Shown here one piece after another: positions 43,320 to 51,410 of a stretch of DNA of 64,000 nucleotides; within the stretch, counting starts at the first letter, position 1, and each line of letters opens with the position of its first letter. The DNA comes from Thermosulfurimonas sp. F29 (GTDB lineage: Bacteria > Desulfobacterota > Thermodesulfobacteria > Thermodesulfobacteriales > Thermodesulfobacteriaceae): the NCBI RefSeq assembly GCF_019688735.1, contig NZ_JAIFYA010000003.1, positions 434,001-498,000 on the forward strand, in the 5' to 3' direction. The position numbers and the translations under genes are program-made. The notes under the pieces were generated by a model that had not been told where the DNA came from, did not search any database, and saw nothing but the letters and a program-made list of their open reading frames with translations.

Positions 43320-44915
43320 ATGGAAGTCCTGGTAACGCTACTGGCTCTGGTGGTGGGTGCGGGAGCGGGCTTTTTTGCGGCTTACCGGCTCCGCAGGAAG
43401 GAGGAATTCGAGGAAAGACGAAGGGCCGAGGAGGAGGCCCGGCTGATCCTTGAACGGGCCCGGCGCGAGGCCGAGACCATCACTCAGGAGGCCCGGATCC
43501 GGGCCAAGGAGGAGGTGCTCAAGCGCAAGGAGGAACTCGAGGCGGAGTTCGTCCGACGAAAGGAGGCCCTGGAGGCGGAGCACCGCGGGAAACTGAAGGA
43601 GATCGAGGAAAAGTCGGCCCGGATCGCCGAAAAGGAAAAGGAGCTCAGTCGCAAAGAGGGCGAGCTCAAGCGTCTCGAGGAGGATCTGCGGGCCAAGCTG
43701 GCCGAGGTCCAGAAGACCCGGGAGGACCTGGAGAAGCGCCAGGCGGAGATCAAGAGTCTCATCGAAGAGGAGAAGAGGCGTCTCGAGGAGGTGGCCCGCA
43801 TGAGCGAGGAGGAGGCCCGGGAGCTTCTGCTTTCCCGGGTGGAGGAGGAGGCCCGGGAGGAGGCCGCCCGGGTGCTCATGCGCGTCGAGTCCGAGACCAA
43901 GGAGGAGGCCAAACGCAGGGCCCAGGAGATCCTGGCCCTGGCCATCTCCCGCTGCGCCGCGGAGTTCGTCACCGAAAAGACGGTCTCGGTGGTGCCGTTG
44001 CCGAGCGACGAGATGAAGGGACGCATCATCGGTCGGGAGGGACGCAACATCCGGGCCTTTGAGGCCGCCACCGGGGTAACCGTCCTCATCGACGACACCC
44101 CCGAGGTGGTGGTGCTGTCCTGCTTCAATCCCATCCGGCGGGAGATCGCCCGGCTGGCCCTGGAGCGTCTGGTGGCGGACGGACGCATCCATCCCGCGCG
44201 AATTGAAGAGGTGGTCAAAAAGGTGGAAGAGGAGATGGAGACCACCATCAAGGAGACCGGAGAGAAGGCCGCCTTTGATGTGGGGGTTTACGGGCTTCAC
44301 CCCGAATTGATCAAACTCCTCGGAAAACTCAAGTACCGCACCAGCTACACCCAGAATGTGCTGCAACATTCCATAGAGGTGGCCTTCATCTGTGGGGTTA
44401 TGGCCGGGGAGCTGGGGCTGGATGTGAAGAAGGCCAAGCGGGCGGGGTTGCTACACGACATCGGTAAGGCCGTGGATTTCGAGCAGGAGGGGCCCCACGC
44501 CCTCATCGGGGCGGATCTGGCCCGCAAGTACGGGGAGGACGAGGAGATCGTGAACGCCATAGCCGCCCACCACGAGGATGTGCCGGCTCAGTCGGTGCTG
44601 GCCATTCTGGTGCAGGCCGCCGACGCCGTTTCCGGAGCCCGCCCCGGGGCCCGGCGTGAGCTTCTCGAAACCTACATCAAACGCCTCCAGGATCTGGAAA
44701 ACATCGCCTACTCCTTTAACGGGGTGCAAAAGGCCTACGCCATTCAGGCCGGCCGTGAGGTGCGGGTCATCGTGGACAGCGGCAAGGTCTCCGACGAGGA
44801 GGCGGTGTTGCTCGCCCGGGACATCGCCCGTAAGATCGAAGAGGAGATGAAGTTCCCCGGGGTGATCAAGGTCACGGTGGTGCGCGAGACCCGAGCGGTG
44901 GAGTACGCCAAATGA
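43320..44915 (+). CDS. rny: ribonuclease Y
   Basis: Membrane-anchored endoribonuclease that starts mRNA decay. N-terminal membrane helix (3-22), a long coiled coil (25-210), a KH domain ([17 protein letters not shown]) and an HD domain ([27 protein letters not shown]). The length is 531 aa. The ATG follows GGGGGAGGTC. Overlaps the YmdB-type phosphodiesterase gene by 4 bases, a conserved neighbour pair. Confidence 0.97.
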   Translation: MEVLVTLLALVVGAGAGFFAAYRLRRKEEFEERRRAEEEARLILERARREAETITQEARIRAKEEVLKRKEELEAEFVRRKEALEAEHRGKLKEIEEKSARIAEKEKELSRKEGELKRLEEDLRAKLAEVQKTREDLEKRQAEIKSLIEEEKRRLEEVARMSEEEARELLLSRVEEEAREEAARVLMRVESETKEEAKRRAQEILALAISRCAAEFVTEKTVSVVPLPSDEMKGRIIGREGRNIRAFEAATGVTVLIDDTPEVVVLSCFNPIRREIARLALERLVADGRIHPARIEEVVKKVEEEMETTIKETGEKAAFDVGVYGLHPELIKLLGKLKYRTSYTQNVLQHSIEVAFICGVMAGELGLDVKKAKRAGLLHDIGKAVDFEQEGPHALIGADLARKYGEDEEIVNAIAAHHEDVPAQSVLAILVQAADAVSGARPGARRELLETYIKRLQDLENIAYSFNGVQKAYAIQAGREVRVIVDSGKVSDEEAVLLARDIARKIEEEMKFPGVIKVTVVRETRAVEYAK

Positions 44916-45691
44916 GGGTGCTTTTCCTGGGCGATGTGGTGGGCAATCCCGGACGCCGGGCCCTGCGGGTCTTTCTTCCGGAGCTCGTGCGGGAGTACCG
45001 TCCGGACTTCGTACTGGCCAATGCGGAAAACGCCGCCGGCGGCTACGGCCTCACGGAAAAGATCGCCGAGGAGCTTTTCGGGCTGGGCCTGGACCTGCTT
45101 ACCAGCGGAAACCATGTGTGGAAGAGGGAGTTTCTGCCCTACCTGGCGCGGACGAACAGGGTGTTGAGGCCGGCCAACTATCCGGAAGGGGCTCCGGGAC
45201 GGGGTGCGGTCGTGCTTGAGAAAGAGGGCCGAAGGCTCGCGGTGGTGAACCTGGAGGGGCGGGTCTTCATGCGGGCCCTTCTCTGTCCCTTTCGCACCGG
45301 GCGGGAGCTGGCTCGCAGGCTCAGGACTGAGACGCCCTGCATCCTGGTGGACTTTCACGCCGAGGCCACCTCGGAAAAGATCGCCCTCTCCTGGTATCTC
45401 GACGGAGAGGTCTCCGCTCTCCTCGGCACGCACACCCATGTCCAGACCGCCGACGAAAGGATCCTTCCCGGGGGCACGGCCTATCTCTCGGATGTGGGCA
45501 TGTGCGGCCTGCGCGACGGGGTGATCGGGATGAACCGGGAACAGGCCCTGGAGATGTACCTCACCCAGGTGCCGAGGAAGCTCGAGGTGCCCAAAAAGGG
45601 ACCGGTGAAGGTGGAAGGGGTCTTTCTGGAGCTGGAGGATTCCTCCGGTCGCGCCCTTCACATAGAACGCTTCCGCAGGGAAGAATGTTAG
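44912..45691 (+). CDS. YmdB-type metallophosphoesterase (2',3'-cyclic nucleotide phosphodiesterase)
   Basis: The di-metal enzyme begins [18 protein letters not shown] and has [29 protein letters not shown] and [10 protein letters not shown], each supplying metal ligands. The length is 259 aa. Found directly after rny in many genomes. It may tune RNA turnover or cyclic-nucleotide levels; the substrate in this organism is unproven. It overlaps mqnB by 7 bases. Confidence 0.92.
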   Translation: MRVLFLGDVVGNPGRRALRVFLPELVREYRPDFVLANAENAAGGYGLTEKIAEELFGLGLDLLTSGNHVWKREFLPYLARTNRVLRPANYPEGAPGRGAVVLEKEGRRLAVVNLEGRVFMRALLCPFRTGRELARRLRTETPCILVDFHAEATSEKIALSWYLDGEVSALLGTHTHVQTADERILPGGTAYLSDVGMCGLRDGVIGMNREQALEMYLTQVPRKLEVPKKGPVKVEGVFLELEDSSGRALHIERFRREEC

Positions 45692-46302
45692 TCCTGGTCC
45701 CCACGGAGCTCGAGGCCGATCCCTTGCGGGGGCTTCCGCTGGAGATCGCGGTGGTGGGAATGGGACCGGTGGAGGCGGGTCTTTCGGCCCTGGAGGTTCT
45801 TCGGGAAAGACGCCCTCCGGTGGCCTTTCTCACGGGACTTGCCGGGGCCTATCCCGGGACGGATCTCGCGCCCGGGGACCTGGTGCTGGCCACGGAGGAG
45901 GTCTTCGGTGACCTCGCCCTCTGTTTCCCCGAAGGGGTGCGTCCCATGGGGCGTCACCTTCCCCTGTCAGAAAGAATATCCCTGCGCTCTCCGTGGCTGG
46001 AGCGGACCCTGGCCCTCCTCGAGGAGGGAGGGGGCGGAGCCCGGGTGGGGCCACTGGTGACGGTGTGCTGCGCCACGAGGGATCCGGCGCGGGCGCTGGA
46101 ACTGGCCCGCCGGCACGAGGCTCTTGCCGAAAACATGGAAGGATTTGCCGTGGCGGAGGCGGCCCGGCGCACCGGGGTCGCCCTGGTGGAATTGCGGATC
46201 ATAAGCAATCTCCTGGAGGCACCGGAGGCCCCCTGGGAAATCGAGAGGGCCCTTGACCGGCTCAGGGAGGTGTTCGGTTGGCTAAGCCAGCACTTCGCCT
46301 AG
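45685..46302 (+). CDS. mqnB: futalosine hydrolase MqnB
   Basis: Nucleosidase of the futalosine menaquinone route, releasing hypoxanthine. The phosphorylase fold is seen in GMGPVEAGLSALE, LTGLAGAYPG, ENMEGFAVAEAA (catalytic Glu region) and RIISNLLE. ATG 45685 with AGGGAAG just before it; 205 aa. The next gene, mqnD, overlaps it by 25 bases and supports the assignment over a generic MTA nucleosidase. Confidence 0.9.
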   Translation: MLVLVPTELEADPLRGLPLEIAVVGMGPVEAGLSALEVLRERRPPVAFLTGLAGAYPGTDLAPGDLVLATEEVFGDLALCFPEGVRPMGRHLPLSERISLRSPWLERTLALLEEGGGGARVGPLVTVCCATRDPARALELARRHEALAENMEGFAVAEAARRTGVALVELRIISNLLEAPEAPWEIERALDRLREVFGWLSQHFA

Positions 46303-47102
46303 CCGTTTCCCCCTGTCCCAACGATACCTACCTCTTCGGCCCCCTGGCCCTGGGTTGGGTCTCCCTCCCCTTTCCGGTGGAGTTCGTCTTTGAGGACATC
46401 GAGACCCTGAACCGCATGGCTCTCACCGACCCTCCGGAGTTGATTAAGCTATCCTTTGCCATGTTGCCGGAGGTGGCCCATCGCTACGAGGTCTTTCCGG
46501 TGGGGGCGGCCCTCGGCCGGGGCTGTGGCCCCCTGCTGGTGGCCCATCCCTCGGTGTCTCCGGAGGAAATCCCTTCCCTCCCGGTGGCCCTCCCCGGGGA
46601 ACACACCACGGCGCACCTCCTCTTTCGCCTAGCCTTTCCCGAGGCCTCTCACCGGGTCTTTATCCCCTATCACGAGATCCTCCCGGCCCTTGCGGAAGGA
46701 CGGTTCGCCGCCGGGGTCATCATACACGAGGGGCGTTTCGTCTATGCCCGGTACGGGCTGAAACTGGTTCTGGATCTGGGCCGATGGTGGGAGGAGAAAA
46801 CCGGACTCCCCATCCCCCTGGGGGGGATCTTCGTGCGCAGGGATCTCCCCCGGGAGGTGGGCCGTGCCCTCCTTTCCGCCCTGCGCCGATCCCTTGACCT
46901 GGCCCGGGAACGCTTCGAGGATCTCCTCCCCTTCATTCGTCACCACGCCCGGGAACTCGCCCGGGAGGTCATCGAGGCGCACATCCGCACCTATGTTAAC
47001 GAATATACCCGGAATCTCGGGGAGGAGGGGCGGCGGGCCCTGGTGGAACTCATCCGTCGGGCCGGGACCTCCTCCCCGGAAAACCTCTTCTGGGAGGCTT
47101 AG
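46278..47102 (+). CDS. mqnD: 1,4-dihydroxy-6-naphthoate synthase MqnD
   Basis: Converts cyclic dehypoxanthine futalosine to dihydroxynaphthoate. VSPCPNDTYLFGPLA near the N terminus, KLSFAMLP, LPGEHTTAHLL, the AGVIIHEGRFVY block and IPLGGI match the family. The start is TTG at 46278, preceded by GGGAGG; 274 aa. mqnA, C and E lie elsewhere. It implies menaquinone-based respiration, consistent with the cytochrome-b hydrogenase. Confidence 0.94.
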   Translation: MAKPALRLAVSPCPNDTYLFGPLALGWVSLPFPVEFVFEDIETLNRMALTDPPELIKLSFAMLPEVAHRYEVFPVGAALGRGCGPLLVAHPSVSPEEIPSLPVALPGEHTTAHLLFRLAFPEASHRVFIPYHEILPALAEGRFAAGVIIHEGRFVYARYGLKLVLDLGRWWEEKTGLPIPLGGIFVRRDLPREVGRALLSALRRSLDLARERFEDLLPFIRHHARELAREVIEAHIRTYVNEYTRNLGEEGRRALVELIRRAGTSSPENLFWEA

Positions 47103-47105
47103 AAG

Positions 47106-47816
47106 ATGAGTCTCTGGTCTCTGGTGGTAAACATCGGTCCGGTGGGGAAGCTAACCCTAGGTATTCTCTTTTTCCTTTCGGTGCTGACCTGGGCGGTGAT
47201 CCTGGCCAAGTGGTGGGGCATGCGCCGGGCCCGGAGGGACCTTTCCGTACTCGAGGAGGCGTTTTACCGGGAGGAAACCTCGCGCCACCTTTCCGGCCTG
47301 CTGGAGAAGCTCCCCGGAGGGCTTCTGAAGGAGATCCTGCGGGACTACCTGCGGGTTTACGGCCGCCTGCGCCGGGACTTCCCCTGCCCGGAGGAAGTGG
47401 CCCTGCGGGCGCTCTGGTTTTCCGGAATAAAGGCCGCGCTCCTTTCCGAATGGGAAAGGATCCGCGAGGAACGAACCCGGGATTTTCCCGCCTATCTGGG
47501 ATTTCTCGCCACGGTGGGCAACACCGCCCCCTTCATCGGTCTTTTCGGCACGGTCTGGGGGATCATGGCCGCCTTCCACCGGATAGGGCTCAAGGGAAGC
47601 GCGAGTCTGGCCACCGTGGCCCCGGGTATAGCCGAGGCCCTGATTGCCACCGCCATGGGACTCTTTGCCGCCGTCCCCGCGGTGGTGGCCTACAACTACT
47701 TCACCCGGGCGGGAGAGGCCTTCCTGGAAGACCTCTCCCGGCTGGAGAAGAGACTGCTCGCCACCTGCGAGCGCGACCTCCTTTCCCAGGCCCTAGGCCA
47801 GTCCCTGGGCCAGTAG
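47106..47816 (+). CDS. MotA/TolQ/ExbB-family proton channel
   Basis: Inner-membrane proton-channel subunit of 236 aa. Three membrane helices at about 15-35, 137-160 and 178-200; the conserved TolQ block (LATVGNTAPFIGLFGTVWGIM, GIAEALIATAMGLFAAVPAVV, each within 20-residue limits) is clear. Normally followed by tolR/exbD, but here the next gene is a convergent ferritin with a 24-base overlap. The partner must be elsewhere. Confidence 0.92.
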   Translation: MSLWSLVVNIGPVGKLTLGILFFLSVLTWAVILAKWWGMRRARRDLSVLEEAFYREETSRHLSGLLEKLPGGLLKEILRDYLRVYGRLRRDFPCPEEVALRALWFSGIKAALLSEWERIREERTRDFPAYLGFLATVGNTAPFIGLFGTVWGIMAAFHRIGLKGSASLATVAPGIAEALIATAMGLFAAVPAVVAYNYFTRAGEAFLEDLSRLEKRLLATCERDLLSQALGQSLGQ

Positions 47817-48314
47817 GTTGAGGTCCAGCGGGCGGGCGGCCAGCTCCCGATCGATGTGAAAGAGCCCCTGGGGGGAATCCTTCACCAGCTTCATCTGGTT
47901 GACCAGGCGGCCGAAGGAATCCTCCTCCTCCACCTGTTCGGAAACGAACCACTGCAGGAAGATCTCCGTGGCGTGATCCCCCTCCTCCTTGGCGAAACTC
48001 ATGAGGTCGTTGATCCGGCGGGTGACCTCCCGCTCGTGATTGAGACCGTACTCCAGGCAGGCCAGAGGCGAGTCCCACTCCTCCGGCGGCTTGGGTATTT
48101 CCTGGAGTCGCACCCGTCCGCCTCTCTCGTTCACGAACTTGTAGAACTTCATGGCGTGCATGAGCTCCTCGGCGGTCTGCGCCTTCATCCAGTGGGCAAA
48201 CCCCTCGAGCCCCAGGTCCTCAAAATAGGCGGACATGGAGAGGTAGAGGTAAGCGGAGTAGATCTCCCACTTGATCTGTTCGTTAAGGGCGGCTTCCATT
48301 TTTTCCGAAAGCAT
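47793..48314 (-). CDS. ferritin
   Basis: Iron-storage protein. The four-helix bundle carries ferroxidase ligands: QIKWEIYSAYLYL (Glu), AEELMHAMKFY (E-x2-H), the NHEREVT segment and FLQWFVSEQVEEE. The length is 173 aa. There is no heme-binding Met of bacterioferritin. GAGGAGG precedes the ATG. A palindrome overlies its promoter region. Confidence 0.95.
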   Translation of the reverse strand: MLSEKMEAALNEQIKWEIYSAYLYLSMSAYFEDLGLEGFAHWMKAQTAEELMHAMKFYKFVNERGGRVRLQEIPKPPEEWDSPLACLEYGLNHEREVTRRINDLMSFAKEEGDHATEIFLQWFVSEQVEEEDSFGRLVNQMKLVKDSPQGLFHIDRELAARPLDLNLLAQGLA

Positions 48315-48358
48315 GCCTTTACCTCCTCACTTTTTATAAAGCTTATGGCATGTTTTCT

Positions 48359-48379
48359 TGGAAAGGGCAATCCTTTCCA
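48359..48379. promoter_or_regulatory. 8-base palindrome upstream of ferritin
   Basis: TGGAAAGG (48359-48366) is repeated inverted at 48372-48379 with a 5-base spacer. It lies 45-65 bases before the ferritin ATG, with TTTATAAA nearer the gene serving as a likely -10. It is placed to act as an operator (iron or redox repressor), but the sequence is not the classic Fur or PerR box. Confidence 0.45.
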
Positions 48380-48480
48380 GCAACACTTCACGGAAGTGCC
48401 GGGGGATTAATCCATGGGAATCAGATTCAGCTAGATCCCCTGAAGGCCCGGTCGCGAGGAGGAAGGGGTAAAGGACCTAG

Positions 48481-49668
48481 TCAACCCTCCCTTAAAGTCT
48501 CCTCCAGGATGGTCAAAAAGGCGTCTATTTCGCGATAGGCCACGGTAAGGGGAGGGGTAAGGCGCAGGGCGTCGGGTTTGGGGGCAGTGGTGAGGACGCG
48601 GCGCTCGAAGAGGGCCTGCATCAGGGAGGAAGCGGGGATCCGGGTCTCCAGGGCCAGGAGGAGTCCCAGCCCTCGCACTCCCTTCAACTTTTCCGGGAAC
48701 CTCTCACAGAGCTGAAGGAGTCCCTTACGCAGGGCCTCTCCCTTGAGCCGCACTTCGGCCAGGAAGTCGGGGGAGGAGACCCGCCTGAGGACGGCCAGGG
48801 CCGCGGCGCACGCCACCGGATTTCCCCCGAAGGTGGAGGCGTGGGAGCCCGGAGAGAGGGCCTCCATCACCTCTTCCCGGGCCAGCATGGCTCCCAGGGG
48901 AAGGCCCCCGGCCAGGCCCTTGGCCAGACACATTATGTCCGGCTCCACCCCGAAATGCTCGTAGGCAAAGAGCTTGCCGGTGCGACCCACCCCGGTCTGA
49001 ATCTCGTCAAAAATAAGGAGGGCCCCCCGGGCGTCGCAGACCCGACGGGCCTCCTCCACGAACTCCCGGGAAAGGGGGATGACCCCGCCTTCTCCCAGAA
49101 CTGGCTCCAGGATCACGGCACAGGTCCGCTCGTCCACGACCTCTCTCAGGGCTTCGAGATCGTCGGGAGGCACATGCACGAATTCCGGAACCAGCGGCTC
49201 AAAACCCTCCCAGTAAACCGGTTGCCCCGTGGCCGAAAGAGCCCCGTAGGTGCGACCGTGAAAGGAGTTCTCCAGGGCCACGATCCGGGTCTTCTCCGGG
49301 CCGTGTTTCAGGTAAGCGTAACGCCGGGCGAGCTTTAAGGCCGCCTCCACGGCCTCGGCCCCGGAGTTACAGAAGAAAACCCGTTCGGCAAAGGAATTTT
49401 CCACCAGGATCTGCGCCAGCCGCGCCTGGGGCTCGGTCCAGTAGAGATTCGAGACATGAAGGAGCTTTTCGACCTGATCCCTTACGGCGGAGACCACCTC
49501 CTCCGGACAGTGCCCCAGGGCACAGACCGCAATCCCGGCGCAAAAATCGAGATACTCACGCCCCTCCTCGTCCCAGAGCCGGGTGCCCTGCCCCCGCACG
49601 AAGGCCACCGGAAAACGCCGGTAGTTTCCCGCAAGGTAAGTTTCCCCGAGATCCCTTATTATTCCCAT
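48481..49668 (-). CDS. argD: acetylornithine aminotransferase
   Basis: PLP aminotransferase of arginine synthesis. NSGAEAVEAALKLARRY, NSFHGRTYGALSATG, the LLIFDEIQTGVGRTGK block, the PLP Lys in MCLAKGLAGGLPLGAM and HASTFGGNPVACAAAL are present. The length is 395 aa. AGGAGG precedes the ATG. It could also act as succinyl-DAP aminotransferase. Divergent from the ArsR-family gene with only 51 bases between. Confidence 0.93.
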   Translation of the reverse strand: MGIIRDLGETYLAGNYRRFPVAFVRGQGTRLWDEEGREYLDFCAGIAVCALGHCPEEVVSAVRDQVEKLLHVSNLYWTEPQARLAQILVENSFAERVFFCNSGAEAVEAALKLARRYAYLKHGPEKTRIVALENSFHGRTYGALSATGQPVYWEGFEPLVPEFVHVPPDDLEALREVVDERTCAVILEPVLGEGGVIPLSREFVEEARRVCDARGALLIFDEIQTGVGRTGKLFAYEHFGVEPDIMCLAKGLAGGLPLGAMLAREEVMEALSPGSHASTFGGNPVACAAALAVLRRVSSPDFLAEVRLKGEALRKGLLQLCERFPEKLKGVRGLGLLLALETRIPASSLMQALFERRVLTTAPKPDALRLTPPLTVAYREIDAFLTILEETLREG

Positions 49669-49683
49669 TCGTAAAAAAACCTC

Positions 49684-49711
49684 CTGAAAAAAATCTGAAA
49701 TATGTTATACT
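49684..49711 (+). promoter_or_regulatory. probable promoter of the arsR-selenoprotein unit
   Basis: CTGAAA (49684-49689) and TATACT (49706-49711), 16 apart. The start point would be about 49718, two bases before ATG 49720, so the mRNA would be almost leaderless. AAATA...TATTT arms around the -10 could be part of an autoregulatory operator. Confidence 0.4.
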
Positions 49712-49719
49712 ATTTGAGG

Positions 49720-50007
49720 ATGGAAAGGAAGGGTATCCGGCAATTGAGCGTCCTTTTCAAGATCCTGGGGGACGAAAATCGTCTCCGCATCCTTCACGAG
49801 TTGCGCGAAAAGGAGGCTTCCGTTGGGGAGCTGGTAAACCGCCTGGAAATATCGCAACCCCTGGTCTCCCATCATCTACGGGAGCTGAAACTGGCCGGTC
49901 TGGTCACCAGCCGCAAATCGGGGCCTTATGTGTTTTACCGGTTGAGTAAACCCCGGGTCTTTGACCTCTTTGCCCTGGCCCAATCCCTCGTGGGGGAGAA
50001 TCCATGA
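49720..50007 (+). CDS. ArsR-family winged-helix transcriptional regulator
   Basis: Homodimeric DNA-binding repressor. The family core is complete: LFKILGDENRLRILHEL, EASVGELVNRLEISQPLVSHHL (recognition helix SQPLVSHHLREL) and the GPYVFYRL wing. There is no Cys (no CxC metal site), so it senses something other than arsenite through the usual helix-3 site. ATG 49720 is preferred; the ATG at 49702 lies inside the probable -10. It overlaps the next gene by 4 bases (ATGA), so it probably controls the Sec cluster. Confidence 0.88.
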   Translation: MERKGIRQLSVLFKILGDENRLRILHELREKEASVGELVNRLEISQPLVSHHLRELKLAGLVTSRKSGPYVFYRLSKPRVFDLFALAQSLVGENP

Positions 50008-50444
50008 AACCCGAACTCAAGGAATGCCTAACCGGTCTTTCCCTGGAGGAGATGCAGGAGGTGATCTTTTTTCTCCTTCCCCAGATCTATGCGCTTCTCG
50101 ACGAGGAGGCTCAACAGAAGTTTTTTCTGAAACTATTCAAAGGTGAAGAGGGACGCGTTCCCTCCATGGTCTATTACTGACTGGCCAAGTGTTTTGACGC
50201 GGGCGTGGACCCGCGTTCGGTCTGTCAGGGTATGATTTCTAGGATGGGAGAGGCCGAGAGCCTTCCCGGGGAGGTCCCGGAGAGTCTCAAACTCCTCTTT
50301 GAGGAGTGGCTGGACGAGCTCACCGAAGAGGCCCGTCGAGCCCTGGCCCGGAATCCCCGGCTTTCTACCGAGGAGCTCGCCCGGTCCCTCCACCTGCCGC
50401 CTGAAGGAGTTAAGTATATCCTGACCCGACTGGAGCACCGTTAA
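50004..50444 (+). CDS. putative novel selenoprotein with UxxxC motif (UGA at 50178-50180 read as Sec59)
   Basis: Reading through an in-frame UGA joins two parts of one frame: 58 codons from ATG 50004 and 88 after the UGA, to TAA at 50442-50444. The product is 146-147 aa with Sec59 in VYY-U-LAKC, i.e. U-x3-C (Cys63), plus Cys8 and Cys75. Residues 10-50 are helical, and about 115-145 (LSTEELARSLHLPPEGVKYI) resemble a winged-helix or HTH. A hairpin of SECIS type starts 16 bases after the UGA. The frame and codon bias continue unchanged past the UGA, and tRNA-Sec is encoded at 60449. I do not recognise the family. ATGA overlap with the ArsR gene suggests joint function, perhaps redox or metalloid sensing. 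If UGA stops, only a 58-aa peptide is made. Confidence 0.72.
50178..50216 (+). promoter_or_regulatory. SECIS-like element of the UxxxC selenoprotein
   Basis: UGA at 50178-50180, then a perfect 7-pair stem ACGCGGG (50197-50203) with CCCGCGT (50210-50216) and 6-base loop CGTGGA with G in position 2. The loop begins 24 bases after the UGA, inside the range known for bacterial SECIS elements; a further G-C pair beyond a bulged U extends the stem. Confidence 0.65.
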
Positions 50445-50493
50445 CTCAAGGAATCACCGCCGCCCCACCCTTCGGGAAACCCTTCCTGTTAGC

Positions 50494-50522
50494 TTGACTT
50501 TCTGATAAAAATATGTTTATGT
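50494..50522 (+). promoter_or_regulatory. probable promoter of the DsrE-like pair
   Basis: TTGACT (50494-50499), then 17 bases, then TTATGT (50517-50522); strongly AT-rich compared with surroundings. It suggests the DsrE pair can be expressed separately from the arsR-selenoprotein unit. Confidence 0.5.
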
Positions 50523-50555
50523 ATTTATACAAAAACACAGAGGGAGGTGGAGGCC

Positions 50556-50876
50556 ATGAAACTGGGGATCGTTATTACCACCAGGGACCCCGAAAAGGCT
50601 TGGAACGCCGTGCGGCTGGCCAACTTTGCCCTGAGGGCCGGGGACGAGGTCAGAGTCTTTCTGATGGGAGAAGGGGTGGAGGCCCCCGAGGTGGATCAGC
50701 CCCCATTCAGGGTCAGGGAGCAGTTGGAAGAGTTCCTGGCGGGAGGGGGTGAGATCCTGGCCTGCGGCACCTGTTTGAAGTTGCGGGAAAGGGAAGCAGG
50801 GGAACTCTGTCCCCTCTCCACGCTAAAGGACCTCTACGAGGTGATAAGGGATTCGGATCGCGTCGTGACCTTTTAA
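50556..50876 (+). CDS. cytoplasmic DsrE-family protein with CxxC site
   Basis: A 106-aa DsrE/peroxiredoxin-like fold (COG1553/2044-type) that handles sulfane sulfur. GIVITTRDPEKAWNAVRLAN begins the fold; the active-site loop is GGEILACGTC (Cys70, Cys73) and it ends in DRVVTF. ATG 50556 lies 10 bases after GGGAGG; a GTG 9 bases earlier is less likely. No signal peptide. It is paralogous to the exported selenoprotein next door, with conserved AxRLANFALxxGDEVR. Confidence 0.88.
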   Translation: MKLGIVITTRDPEKAWNAVRLANFALRAGDEVRVFLMGEGVEAPEVDQPPFRVREQLEEFLAGGGEILACGTCLKLREREAGELCPLSTLKDLYEVIRDSDRVVTF

Positions 50877-50901
50877 TACTTCTGCGTAAAGGAGGACGCC
50901 C

Positions 50902-51306
50902 ATGAAATTCCGAAAAGTTCCGGTGATCCTTTTAGGACTTTTCCTGATTCTCGGAGCGTGGATGGGAAATTCCCGCGCCGGGGAGGGCCGAAAACTGCTT
51001 CTGGTCATCACCACCGACGAGGTGGAAACCGTCTGGCAGGCTCTGAGGCTGGCCAATTTCGCCCTCTCTCAGGGAGACGAGGTGCGGATCTATCTTACCG
51101 GCAAGGGGGTGAAGACGGTAACCCTGGGCAACGAACCCCTGGATGTGGCCCGTAAGCTCGAAACTTTCCTGGACGACGGCGGTGAGGTGTACGGCTGAAA
51201 GAAGGCCCTACGGATGCACGGCGTGCATTCCGACAAAGTCACTCCCGCGGGCCGTAAGGCCTTTTACCAGATGATCCGGGAGAGCGACAAGGTCCTGGTT
51301 TACTAA
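50902..51306 (+). CDS. exported DsrE-like selenoprotein (UGA at 51196-51198 read as Sec99)
   Basis: The 134-aa product has a signal peptide (1-26: VILLGLFLILGAWMGNSRA), then a DsrE domain paralogous to the previous gene. Alignment places the in-frame UGA exactly at the first Cys of the paralogue's CGTC loop: GGEVYG-U-KKAL versus GGEILA-C-GTCL. After the UGA, 35 codons continue the homology to the matching C terminus (MIRESDKVLVY versus VIRDSDRVVTF), ending at TAA 51304. The mature protein contains no Cys at all, so Sec would be its only chalcogen nucleophile. AAAGGAGGA precedes the ATG. A SECIS-type hairpin follows the UGA. A UGA stop would remove the conserved C terminus. Confidence 0.87.
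51196..51232 (+). promoter_or_regulatory. SECIS-like element of the DsrE selenoprotein
   Basis: UGA at 51196-51198, then stem CGGA-TGCAC (51211-51219) with GTGCA-(T)-TCCG (51223-51232), 9 pairs with one bulged U, and loop GGC (51220-51222) that begins 22 bases after the UGA. A bulged U beneath a short G-rich loop is the arrangement in the E. coli fdhF SECIS, although there the bulge is on the 5' arm. Confidence 0.75.
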
Positions 51307-51313
51307 AAGAATT

Positions 51314-51388
51314 TGGCTGGGGGGCTAGGATTCGAACCTAGACCGGTGGGTCCAGAGCCCACTGTCCTGCCGATTAGACGACCCCCCA
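51314..51388 (-). tRNA. tRNA-Gln (anticodon CUG)
   Basis: Minus strand: acceptor TGGGGGG/CCCCCCA, discriminator G with CCA encoded, D-arm CGTCTAATCGGCAGGACA, anticodon loop CTCTGGA (CTG), T-arm CTAGGTTCGAATCCTAG. The anticodon stem is GTGGG/CCCAC. It starts 8 bases from the end of the DsrE selenoprotein. Confidence 0.95.
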
Positions 51389-51410
51389 GCCGCCAGATTC
51401 CAAATATAGC

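Noticed and set aside
43338-44369. 343-codon Leu-rich frame opposite RNase Y
   Set aside because: Composition is the antisense of a Glu-rich coiled coil; no ribosome site or domain.
50205-50444. A separate 79-codon gene starting at an internal ATG
   Set aside because: It is in the same frame as the 58 codons before the UGA, no ribosome site is near 50205, and the SECIS-like hairpin and tRNA-Sec favour one readthrough protein.
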